A model generated the notes under the pieces. It did no database searches, was not told where the DNA came from, and was given only the letters and a program-made list of their open reading frames with translations. A stretch of 8,958 bases of DNA from Immundisolibacteraceae bacterium (lineage in GTDB: Bacteria; Pseudomonadota; Gammaproteobacteria; Immundisolibacterales; Immundisolibacteraceae), in assembly GCA_016763355.1 (NCBI GenBank), contig JAESTY010000368.1:1-8958 (forward strand). The letters are read 5' to 3'. Of the stretch, positions 1-5,707 are shown in pieces; within the stretch, counting starts at the first letter, position 1, and each line of letters begins with the position of its first letter. The translations under genes and the position numbers were made by a program.

Positions 1-378
1 GCTATCGGTTGTACTGACTAACTCAGCTTCATCAGAAACTCCTTTTCCACTGCCCAAAGAGGCTTTATAAGGCACCCAGGACTCATTTCTCTTGGCTAAC
101 AAACCATTGAGTCCACTAGACACTTCGGAGGATGAAATCAGATCCGCGTATCCTGAATTAATCAACGCAAGCACATCAACCGCATAGACATCCTGAATAA
201 TTTTAAGCCTTTCTAGGTTAACCACCCGCTGGTCATACATGCGACCGACGCCATCATCAACCCGAGCAAAAGCCCACAATGACGCTAGTACTACGGCCAT
301 CAATACCAGAGTCGGCAATGCAACCAACCCCATCAGTCTCATTTTTATGGTCGGTCCCGACCACCCATTGTTCGACAT
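1..378 (-). CDS. Methyl-accepting chemotaxis protein, N-terminal part (runs off window)
   Basis: Chemoreceptor that would sense a ligand and control the CheA-CheW signalling array at the inner membrane. Only the first 126 codons are in the window; the frame stays open to base 1. The start ATG is at 378-376, preceded by AGGGAG at 6-7 bases. The protein begins MSNNGWSGPTIKMRLMGLVALP, and one hydrophobic segment (about residues 14-40) forms the first membrane helix. Next comes a polar helical stretch with VDDGVGRMYDQRVVNLERLK and an IQDVYAVDVLALINS region, typical of a four-helix-bundle (4HB_MCP) periplasmic sensor. HAMP and signalling domains are not visible, so a histidine kinase or cyclase with the same sensor cannot be excluded. 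The neighbouring cheV on the same strand favours a chemoreceptor. No clear FliA box was found in the 224 bases upstream; read-through from cheV is possible. Confidence 0.72.
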   Translation of the reverse strand, partial: MSNNGWSGPTIKMRLMGLVALPTLVLMAVVLASLWAFARVDDGVGRMYDQRVVNLERLKIIQDVYAVDVLALINSGYADLISSSEVSSGLNGLLAKRNESWVPYKASLGSGKGVSDEAELVSTTDS

Positions 379-602
379 ATCTATCTCCCTGTTTGGTCTA
401 GCTTTAATATGGTTAACTTTTCAATAATGGTTAAAACAAATCGTCATGGGCTGTTGCGACTAATAAAAATCAGGCCGTAAAGACACCAAGAGCACTCTGT
501 TTATAATTTTCCTTGCTTCACCATATTCAAAAAATTTCGATCCCCCTGGTACCCTTCTCCAACTGCTCCTCAGCTGTCATTAATAACGGTTGGTCTGTGA
601 GG
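379..602. other. Intergenic region between cheV and the chemoreceptor gene
   Basis: This 224-base A+T-rich gap has no convincing ORF and no intrinsic terminator: there is a T6 run on the minus strand near 533-538 but no strong stem before it. A heptamer TGGTTAA occurs twice in the same orientation, at 410-416 and 428-434, just upstream of the chemoreceptor start. Any promoter here is too weak to name. Confidence 0.5.
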
Positions 603-1568
603 CTATGCTGCCGCTTCAGTGGTATCCGCTACTGGTAAGCCAAGCTGTTCACTAACCTGCTGGTAAAGACCAGCTGGATCAAATTTGGCCATAAAAGCAT
701 CTGCACCCAATTTTTCTACTGCTTCAGCGTTAAAGACTCCGCTCAGCGAGGTGTGTAGAACAATTTTCAATTTATCAAGCTTGGGATGGGCCCGAATCTG
801 TTTGCACAACGTATATCCATCGAGCCTCGGCATCTCAACGTCTGAAATCACCAACTGCAGTTGCTCTTGCATCGGCACATCACTGGCATCTGCCATTTCA
901 ACCAATGTTTCATAGGCCTCCAGGCCGTCAGTACAAATGATTAGCTCCGCACCCAGTGGTTCAACCACGCGAATAATCTGCTTACGAGCTATTCTGGAAT
1001 CATCGACAATCAAAATTGTCATCTTTTCACCGGGATGGTCGCCATGAAGTTCAGCAACTTTTTCGTCGGCAAACTCAAGTGACTCATCCCTACCAATAAC
1101 CTCGGCCAAAACCTTCTCAACATCCAGAATCTGAATCAGCTCGTTATCAAAATCGGTTACTGCTGTCAGATAGGTTTCAAACTGGGAACCCAACGGCGGC
1201 GGCATTACATCGGTCCAGTTCTTATTAATGATGCGATCGACCGATTTAACAAAGAACCCCTGCACCATCATGTTGTACTCGGTCAGGATCACGTGACCTT
1301 CGCCAGGCTCACGGCTACAGGGCATCCCCATCGCCAATTCCAGATCAATAATGACAATGGTTTCGCCACGTAAATGGGCTATGCCAATTACCGCAGCATT
1401 ACTACTGGGAATACGGGTGATTTTTGGCAGCGACTGGACGACCTCTCGCACTTTAAATACGTTAATTCCGAACCTACGCTCATCATGGAGCCGGAATAAC
1501 AGTAATTCCATTCGATTTTCGCCGACCATCTGTGTCCGCAGATCGACCTCGGCCATTACTTTTGACAA
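603..1568 (-). CDS. cheV: Chemotaxis coupling protein CheV (CheW-like plus response regulator domain)
   Basis: CheV couples chemoreceptors to the CheA kinase and is itself phosphorylated, which helps adaptation. Residues about 17-160 form the CheW-like domain (VFKVREVVQ, AHLRGETIVIIDL). Residues about 183-312 form a CheY-like receiver with the acidic pair D189-D190, phosphoacceptor D243 in ISDVEMPRLDG, T273 and K295, so the receiver looks intact. At 321 residues it is of normal family length. The start is a TTG at 1568-1566: a full AGGAGG lies exactly 6 bases upstream, whereas the next ATG (codon 5) would be 18 bases from it. A FliA-like promoter lies about 37 bases upstream. It is divergent from flgA and followed by a chemoreceptor gene. 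In Pseudomonas, cheR would normally follow; it is absent here. Confidence 0.96.
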   Translation of the reverse strand: MSKVMAEVDLRTQMVGENRMELLLFRLHDERRFGINVFKVREVVQSLPKITRIPSSNAAVIGIAHLRGETIVIIDLELAMGMPCSREPGEGHVILTEYNMMVQGFFVKSVDRIINKNWTDVMPPPLGSQFETYLTAVTDFDNELIQILDVEKVLAEVIGRDESLEFADEKVAELHGDHPGEKMTILIVDDSRIARKQIIRVVEPLGAELIICTDGLEAYETLVEMADASDVPMQEQLQLVISDVEMPRLDGYTLCKQIRAHPKLDKLKIVLHTSLSGVFNAEAVEKLGADAFMAKFDPAGLYQQVSEQLGLPVADTTEAAA

Positions 1569-1574
1569 GACACA

Positions 1575-1580
1575 CCTCCT
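1575..1580 (-). promoter_or_regulatory. Strong Shine-Dalgarno for the cheV TTG start
   Basis: AGGAGG on the minus strand, with a 6-base spacer to TTG at 1568. The match and spacing decide for TTG over the ATG four codons later. Confidence 0.8.
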
Positions 1581-1604
1581 AAGTTTGGGTCGTGTTGTCC
1601 ACAG

Positions 1605-1631
1605 TGAGCGGCGTTACAGGAAGATTCTTTA
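1605..1631 (-). promoter_or_regulatory. FliA (sigma-28) type promoter for cheV
   Basis: On the minus strand TAAAGAAT (1631-1624) is followed after exactly 11 bases by GCCGCTCA (1612-1605). The enterobacterial FliA consensus is TAAAGTTT-N11-GCCGATAA, so each half matches 6 of 8 with the exact spacing. The predicted RNA start is near 1597, giving a leader of about 28 bases before the cheV TTG. That cheV is a chemotaxis gene makes FliA control biologically expected. Confidence 0.62.
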
Positions 1632-1694
1632 AAATTTTTTACTGCAGCCCAGGCCGACCCTTGCCGACAGCTATATAAATCAACACGAAAAAAT

Positions 1695-1709
1695 TGGCAT
1701 CTGTTTTGC
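1695..1709 (+). promoter_or_regulatory. Sigma-54 (RpoN) promoter upstream of flgA
   Basis: TGGCATCTGTTTTGC matches the sigma-54 pattern TGGCACG-N4-TTGC, with TGGCA and TTGC exact and the invariant GG (1696-1697) and GC (1708-1709) 10 bases apart. Upstream sequence is A-rich (GAAAAAATT). RNA start would be near 1721. In Pseudomonas and Vibrio the early and middle flagellar genes, basal-body functions included, are driven by RpoN with a FleQ/FlrA-type activator, so this position ahead of flgA fits. Confidence 0.66.
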
Positions 1710-1860
1710 TTTAGTCACAGTAACTAACAAATGTAAACCTGAAGGTAACTAGCCATAATGATTCCATTAAACCCCAGCATAACCAGCTCACATAACGGAT
1801 GGTGGGTATCCGGAACAACTATCAATCACTGCCATTGCCCTTCAGCTTAATGACAGATAT

Positions 1861-1888
1861 TTGACGAATTTAACCGACACAGGACAAT
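1861..1888 (+). promoter_or_regulatory. Possible sigma-70 promoter close to the small ORF
   Basis: TTGACG (1861-1866), a 16-base spacer, then GACAAT (1883-1888): 5 of 6 and 4 of 6 matches to the -35 and -10 consensus. An RNA start near 1895 would lie only about 13 bases before the ATG at 1908, which has no Shine-Dalgarno. In A+T-rich DNA such a match can occur by chance. Confidence 0.28.
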
Positions 1889-1907
1889 AAAACGACGCCA
1901 CCAAACC

Positions 1908-2105
1908 ATGACCATCATCCTTTTCAAAATAGTATTAATAATCTGGACTGTGACCTTATGGTGGTTAGTCGGTTCGATCGTGCTCTATCTGAACCATCGT
2001 TTACCTAAGTGGGGAGAGCATCGCCAACAGGCCGTAATATTCTGGCCGGTGGTTCTATTTACACAGGCACGGCAACCACCAAACCGGCTGTCTAATAAAA
2101 ACTAA
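1908..2105 (+). CDS. Small putative membrane protein upstream of flgA, family not recognised
   Basis: I do not recognise a family. The 65-residue product starts with a strongly hydrophobic segment (residues about 3-28, including a TLWWLVGSIVLYL stretch) that should span the inner membrane. A short basic, proline-containing linker (NHRLPKWGEHRQQ) follows, then a second shorter hydrophobic patch (AVIFWPVVLF) and a polar tail. It ends 2 bases before the flgA ATG, which suggests co-transcription and possibly translational coupling, since flgA itself lacks a clear ribosome site. No good Shine-Dalgarno precedes the ATG either (CCACCAAACC), and there is no alternative internal ATG. Tryptophan-rich helices and the tight junction favour a real gene; short length and weak initiation argue against. 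Confidence 0.5.
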   Translation: MTIILFKIVLIIWTVTLWWLVGSIVLYLNHRLPKWGEHRQQAVIFWPVVLFTQARQPPNRLSNKN

Positions 2106-2107
2106 TT

Positions 2108-2848
2108 ATGAATACACATTTTAATTACTCAGCATTTATTCAATTACTAATGACGCTTTGCCTGTTGCTGTTAACGATGCAATCCAAAGCCGCTTTAGCT
2201 AAAACTAACCCCGCTAAAACGGGAGTATCACAGGCGGTTCAGGCTGCTAACGAACAACTATCAACGACTTATCAGGCAACAGATAATCGAGTCAAAATTA
2301 CGGTTAAAAACCCTGATACGAGGTTAAGGCTCACAACCTGCACTCACATACCGGAAACATCAGCAGCGGCAGCGGCGGTACCATTGAAGTTCGGCAGAGT
2401 CACCATAAAGGTAAGTTGTGACCAACCACAGCAATGGTCAATTTATCTAAGCGCGCTGGTTTTGCGGCCGGTCATTACCTGGAACAGCACGCAAAACATT
2501 CAACGCAACGCGATCATCGGAGCCGGTGATATTAGCCAATCGGAAACCTGGCTCGCTCAGCCCCCGGTCGGGGCGATTCAAAACGGTGATCAAATCATTG
2601 GTATGCAGGCCCGTCAGTTAATTCAACCCGATCAGGTCATGAAAGAAAGGTTACTGCGCCAACCCCTGGTTATTAAAAAAGGCCACCAGCTCACGGCACA
2701 GGTTCACCAGCCAGGGTTTTCAATCTCAACCCAGGTAATTGCATTACAGGATGGTGCTAAAGGCGAAACTATCAGAGTAGAGAATTCTAAAACCGGTAAA
2801 TTACTGTTCGCCAAAATCAGTCCACAGGGGATTCTGGTTATTGAATGA
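2108..2848 (+). CDS. flgA: Flagellar P-ring assembly chaperone FlgA
   Basis: Periplasmic chaperone that helps FlgI subunits assemble into the P ring around the flagellar rod. The 246-residue protein has a hydrophobic signal sequence (residues about 10-24) with a likely cleavage site after AALA (residue 31). An N-terminal beta domain with two cysteines (C78, C104) follows; they could form a disulfide. The C-terminal SAF-like/ChapFlgA region runs from about 120 to 245: RNAIIGAGDISQSE, ARQLIQPDQVM, GETIRVENSKTGKLLFAKI and the final GILVIE are family hallmarks. The signal n-region lacks lysine or arginine, which is unusual. No Shine-Dalgarno precedes ATG 2108; M15 (2150) is a poorer alternative with none either. 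Coupling to the ORF ending at 2105, or a weak start, is inferred. Probably driven by the sigma-54 promoter at 1695. Confidence 0.93.
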   Translation: MNTHFNYSAFIQLLMTLCLLLLTMQSKAALAKTNPAKTGVSQAVQAANEQLSTTYQATDNRVKITVKNPDTRLRLTTCTHIPETSAAAAAVPLKFGRVTIKVSCDQPQQWSIYLSALVLRPVITWNSTQNIQRNAIIGAGDISQSETWLAQPPVGAIQNGDQIIGMQARQLIQPDQVMKERLLRQPLVIKKGHQLTAQVHQPGFSISTQVIALQDGAKGETIRVENSKTGKLLFAKISPQGILVIE

Positions 2849-2932
2849 ATCAAAAGCTATGCAGCTACTTAACCACCTAAAAAAATAAATTTTAAAGATG
2901 TTGGCGGCTCTGCCGCTAGTTAGAGGTCGAAC

Positions 2933-2960
2933 TGAAATTCGTCCCTTTTTGGGTCGATAC
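2933..2960 (+). promoter_or_regulatory. FliA-like promoter of flgM
   Basis: TGAAATTC (2933-2940), 12 bases, then GTCGATAC (2953-2960). This matches TAAAGTTT / GCCGATAA at 5 of 8 and 6 of 8, with one base more than the N11 enterobacterial spacing. RNA start near 2968 would leave a leader of about 17 bases. flgM is a FliA target in many flagellated gammaproteobacteria, giving FliA-FlgM feedback. Confidence 0.48.
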
Positions 2961-2973
2961 TAAACAGAAAAAC

Positions 2974-2978
2974 AGGAG
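2974..2978 (+). promoter_or_regulatory. Shine-Dalgarno deciding the flgM TTG start
   Basis: AGGAG followed by 6 bases and TTG at 2985. There is no ATG in frame near this position, so the TTG start is well supported. Confidence 0.72.
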
Positions 2979-2984
2979 TAAACC

Positions 2985-3317
2985 TTGGACAAAATAGATG
3001 GCGCTCCGCCGTTACCACTTAGCAGCTTACTGGGGCAGGGGCAGGCCCAGGCTACCAATAAACCCTCAACTGAGTCAGCTCGTACTGATGGCAGCGGTTC
3101 CACGGAAGGATCCGCAGCACCTCGGGACCGGGTAACCATTGATGAATCCACTCAGGTGCTACGCCAAAGCGAGGCCTCTCTGGATACGGAACCACCAGTC
3201 GACAGTGACAAGGTTGCTAAAATTCGTCAGGCAGTAGCCGATGGCAGTTATGAAGTAAACGCAGGTCGAGTGGCCGATAGTTTCCTCGCCACAGAAAGCG
3301 CACTATTCAATAAATAA
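2985..3317 (+). CDS. flgM: Anti-sigma-28 factor FlgM
   Basis: Binds and inhibits the flagellar sigma factor FliA until the hook-basal body is complete, then is exported through it. The 110-residue product is small, with a low-complexity, Ser/Thr/Gly/Ala/Gln-rich N-terminal half expected to be unstructured (residues about 10-48). Its conserved C-terminal half contains DRVTIDESTQVL, then VDSDKVAKIRQAVADGSYEV and NAGRVADSFLATE (residues about 73-104), the FliA-binding helices of the family. The start is a TTG, chosen by the AGGAG 6 bases upstream. It is preceded by a FliA-like promoter and followed 12 bases later by flgN, the usual flgM-flgN pair. Length is typical. Confidence 0.94.
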   Translation: MDKIDGAPPLPLSSLLGQGQAQATNKPSTESARTDGSGSTEGSAAPRDRVTIDESTQVLRQSEASLDTEPPVDSDKVAKIRQAVADGSYEVNAGRVADSFLATESALFNK

Positions 3318-3329
3318 GGATCGCCTAAA

Positions 3330-3716
3330 ATGACTGAAGAACTGTGTGGTATGGATGTTCAACAGCAACTTGATGACCTTGAGGTGGTCATGGAGGACCT
3401 GCGTGAAGCCATTATGACAACCGATAGTTCAGCCCTGGTTGAATGCAGCGGTGAATTGCAAACCGTCGTTAGCCGTCTGGATCGACACTACGACAGTTTG
3501 AATGATCCAAGTGTAGAGATCAGCGAAAAAGTGGTCAATCAATTAACCCGAATGCGCAGGAAGTTAGTTGGCATTGGTACCCTACTACAGCTATCAAGAG
3601 CTAAAGCGGCAGACCTGCTTGAATTAATGCTCGGAGCCAGCACAACGGGTTCTACCTATTCTCAAAACGGTAGAATGGGCATGGTCAACGGTAGTGGCCG
3701 ATCCATTAGTGCCTAG
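3330..3716 (+). CDS. flgN: FlgN-type flagellar export chaperone
   Basis: Cytoplasmic chaperone predicted to hold the hook-filament junction proteins FlgK and FlgL for export. The 128-residue protein is mostly helical: a long acidic heptad-rich helix (residues 10-55, QQQLDDLEVVMEDLREAIM), a second charged helix about 65-102 (EKVVNQLTRMRRKLVGIG, AKAADLLELML), and a flexible Gly/Ser-rich tail with TYSQNGRM resembling the tails of Pseudomonas-type FlgN. Sequence conservation in this family is low, so the call rests on helical build, length and position 12 bases after flgM. A Shine-Dalgarno AAGGA lies about 9 bases before ATG 3330; ATG at codon 8 is a less likely start. The adjacent flgZ (PilZ) gene found in some pseudomonads is absent; a convergent diguanylate cyclase sits there. 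Confidence 0.86.
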   Translation: MTEELCGMDVQQQLDDLEVVMEDLREAIMTTDSSALVECSGELQTVVSRLDRHYDSLNDPSVEISEKVVNQLTRMRRKLVGIGTLLQLSRAKAADLLELMLGASTTGSTYSQNGRMGMVNGSGRSISA

Positions 3717-3762
3717 CACTTACTTGAAAGCGAAATTTAGCGATGATGTAAACCTATTATTC

Positions 3763-3781
3763 GGGTCCTCTTATGAGGCCC
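3763..3781. other. Hairpin between convergent flgN and the diguanylate cyclase
   Basis: GGG-t-CCTC / loop TTAT / GAGG-CCC forms a seven-pair stem with one bulged base, spanning the cyclase stop codon. Neither strand has a T run after it, so it is not a classic intrinsic terminator. It could still stall or protect the 3' ends of the two converging transcripts. No other terminator is visible in the 54-base gap. Confidence 0.35.
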
Positions 3782-4901
3782 GTTCAACCCGGTTTCGACC
3801 ACCATCTTTAGCCCGATAAAGGGCCTGATCGGCATACGCTAATAGTACTTTTGGTGTGTCCTGCTGTTGCCGAGCTGGATCATATAGGCTCAGCCCGATG
3901 GAAATAGTCACTGAAACCTCTTCGCCATTTTCTAAGCTAATCACCTGATCAGCCACCCCAACTCGTAAACGCTGAGCAACGTCAGTAGCTGTTGCAGCTG
4001 CTGTTTCTGGCAACAGTACGACAAACTCCTCACCACCATAACGGGCCAACACGTCGGTATTTCGCATCTGTCCGGCCATGACGGTAGACACTCGTTGCAA
4101 AACACGATCTCCGGCCTGATGCCCATGACGGTCGTTAACCTGCTTAAAATGATCAACATCGATCATTAAGCAGCACAGTGGTCGCTGATTTCGCTGCGCC
4201 CTCTCGAACTCTTCTGCGAGCCGTTGTTCAAAAAACCGTCGATTATTAAGCGCCGTTAACGGATCTGTAAGCCCAGCCCGGCGCAGCCGGTACTGATTTA
4301 AAGTGTTCTCTAATGCCACCGCTACAATCGCAGCCGTACGCGCCAGTATGTCTGTCGCCAATTCGGCATGGTAGATTTGAGAATCCGCATAGGCAAAATT
4401 CAGACTACCAATTAGTTCGCCGCGACGCACCATGGGCATGATTAAAGTCGATTTTATGTCAATACTTGAGCCGGGAAAAAAGAAATCTCTATGATATTGA
4501 GGAATTGCTGTAAGCCGTGGCTCCAGCGAGTCTGGCAACAACCCCTTAAGCCTTTCCAGGGCCGCTACTGGCAGTATGAAGGAAGCGAATTCATTATCCG
4601 GTTCAGCGTCGATGATGCGCTGAAGCTCGAACTCAGGATCGTATAGCATCACTGTAATAATCTGATCAGGGCCAGTGGCCAGTTCATTGACCAGCACTTC
4701 AGCCAACTCGGCAAGATTTTGAGCAGCCAGCGCCTTTAACTCAGACTCCTGTAACCGCTTGCTGATCTGTTCATTCTCACGAGCCCGCGTAATCAGATCA
4801 TCCAGCTGCCGCTTCAGTGCCTGGTTTTCACCCTGCAACTGTACTAACTGCTGAGACAATTCCTGTTGGGCAGCGGATTCTTGGTCATCGACACCCGGCA
4901 T
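3771..4901 (-). CDS. Diguanylate cyclase with N-terminal coiled coil and GAF/DUF484-like domain
   Basis: Predicted to make cyclic di-GMP from two GTP. Of 376 residues, about 10-60 form a charged heptad coiled coil (QLVQLQGENQALKRQLDDL). About 60-205 form a GAF-like region (IITVMLYDPEF, KSTLIMPMVRRGELIGSLNFA) that resembles DUF484 proteins by eye. About 208-374 form a GGDEF domain: TDPLTALNNRR, metal-binding D248 in IDVDHF, active-site GGEEF at 289-293, and the inhibitory I-site RNTD at 280-283 exactly five residues before it. The cyclase therefore looks active and product-inhibited. No signal or membrane segment is seen, so it should be cytosolic. ATG 4901 is 22 bases after the dsbC stop; GGGAG lies 11 bases upstream and GGAG too close at 1 base. 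It converges on flgN, so a role in the motile-sessile switch is plausible but unproven. Confidence 0.9.
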   Translation of the reverse strand: MPGVDDQESAAQQELSQQLVQLQGENQALKRQLDDLITRARENEQISKRLQESELKALAAQNLAELAEVLVNELATGPDQIITVMLYDPEFELQRIIDAEPDNEFASFILPVAALERLKGLLPDSLEPRLTAIPQYHRDFFFPGSSIDIKSTLIMPMVRRGELIGSLNFAYADSQIYHAELATDILARTAAIVAVALENTLNQYRLRRAGLTDPLTALNNRRFFEQRLAEEFERAQRNQRPLCCLMIDVDHFKQVNDRHGHQAGDRVLQRVSTVMAGQMRNTDVLARYGGEEFVVLLPETAAATATDVAQRLRVGVADQVISLENGEEVSVTISIGLSLYDPARQQQDTPKVLLAYADQALYRAKDGGRNRVERAS

Positions 4902-4923
4902 ACTCCACTAATCTCCCAAAAAT

Positions 4924-5664
4924 TTACGAAGTTTTTTGTCTCTCGAGTAACTCATAGAGCCTTTCTGCATCAACAAAACCTGGCAACATTTTGCCTGATT
5001 CAAGCAATATAGCAGGTGTACCGGTTACCCCAAGATCATGACCTATTTGGTAATGACTTGCCACTGGACTATCACAGGTCAGGGAATCAATCTGTTTGCC
5101 CCGTTTAGCATTGGTCAAAGCTGAAGCCTTATCGTCGGCACACCAGGCGGACTCCATCAAACGATAACTACCTGACCCAATCCCAGCTCGCGGATAGGCC
5201 AGATAACGTACAGAAATCCCAAATTTATGATAGTCATCCATTGCAGAGTGCAATTTACGACAGTAACCACAATCGATATCAGTAAAAACAGTTATCACAT
5301 GCCGTTGTTCCGGAGCGTTAAAAGTAATCATGCTGGATTGATCTACCCCATCGATAACGCCGCGACGAAACTGCATCAACGCGTTCTCAGTAAGGTTCTC
5401 TCGCGCCGCAAGATCAATCAATTGACCATCCATTAAAAATCGACCGTCAGCGCTTATATATAACAGCCTGGGTCCAACCTGACCCTGGTACCAACCCGGA
5501 ATCGGTGCCAACGTTATCTCTGTCGCCTGATAGCCCTCAAGGGATTTATTCAACCGGTCTTTTACCAACCATGGGATTTCATCGGCGTTTAGAATACCGC
5601 TTAGCATGCAGAGCATAGCCGTCACTAAAATGGTTTTATTGGTCAGGTTAAAACGAACCGTCAT
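4924..5664 (-). CDS. dsbC: Periplasmic thiol:disulfide isomerase DsbC
   Basis: Rearranges wrong disulfide bonds in periplasmic proteins; normally kept reduced by DsbD. From the ATG at 5664 the protein has 246 residues. A signal peptide with a basic n-region (MTVRFNLTNK) and hydrophobic core ends near ILNA (residue 27). The dimerisation domain spans about 28-100. The thioredoxin-like domain has active-site CGYC (C132, C135) after VFTDID, a second structural cysteine pair (C175, C197) and the cis-proline in TGTP (P218). All are standard for DsbC. A GTG at 5703 would add 13 residues, but ATG 5664 has AAGGG 7 bases upstream and gives a better signal peptide. It follows xerD by 43 bases, an order also seen in E. 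coli and Pseudomonas, and precedes the cyclase gene. Confidence 0.95.
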   Translation of the reverse strand: MTVRFNLTNKTILVTAMLCMLSGILNADEIPWLVKDRLNKSLEGYQATEITLAPIPGWYQGQVGPRLLYISADGRFLMDGQLIDLAARENLTENALMQFRRGVIDGVDQSSMITFNAPEQRHVITVFTDIDCGYCRKLHSAMDDYHKFGISVRYLAYPRAGIGSGSYRLMESAWCADDKASALTNAKRGKQIDSLTCDSPVASHYQIGHDLGVTGTPAILLESGKMLPGFVDAERLYELLERQKTS

Positions 5665-5671
5665 TCTCAAG

Positions 5672-5676
5672 CCCTT
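5672..5676 (-). promoter_or_regulatory. Ribosome site favouring the inner dsbC ATG
   Basis: AAGGG on the minus strand, 7 bases before ATG 5664. The upstream GTG (5703) has only a poorer GAGG at 8 bases. Confidence 0.6.
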
Positions 5677-5707
5677 ATAATATAAAAATAACTTTTTATT
5701 CACTCAC

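Larger units (their letters stand above)
1569..1907. other. Divergent intergenic control region between cheV and the flgA transcript
   Basis: These 339 bases separate the divergent cheV and flgA-side transcripts. They hold the cheV Shine-Dalgarno, a FliA-like promoter pointing left, a sigma-54 promoter pointing right and, nearer the small ORF at 1908, a weaker sigma-70-like pair. The roughly 150 bases between the sigma-54 box and the sigma-70-like pair contain only a 30-codon ATG frame (from 1758) without a well-placed ribosome site. Binding sites for a FleQ-type activator might lie here but I cannot define one by eye. Confidence 0.6.
2849..2984 (+). other. flgA-flgM intergenic region
   Basis: This 136-base gap contains a short GCGGC-TCT-GCCGC hairpin (2904-2916) with no following T run, so it is not a clear terminator. 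It also holds a FliA-like promoter and the flgM ribosome site. Confidence 0.5.

Noticed and set aside
483..505. Sigma-54 promoter for the chemoreceptor gene
   Set aside because: TTGGTGTCTTTACGGCC has the right spacing, but TGGC and TTGC are both degraded; too weak to list.
1640..1680. Sigma-54 promoter for cheV on the minus strand
   Set aside because: A GG-N10-GC pair can be found (AAGGGTCGGCCTGGGCTGC), but the TGGCA and TTGC contexts are missing; the FliA-like site fits better.
1758..1850. 30-codon ATG frame in the sigma-54 leader (begins MIPLNPSITSS)
   Set aside because: GAAGGT upstream is too far (11 bases) for good initiation, composition is ordinary, and the frame has no recognisable feature.
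2904..2916. Intrinsic terminator after flgA
   Set aside because: Only a five-pair GCGGC/GCCGC stem, with CTAGTTAGAGG instead of a T run.
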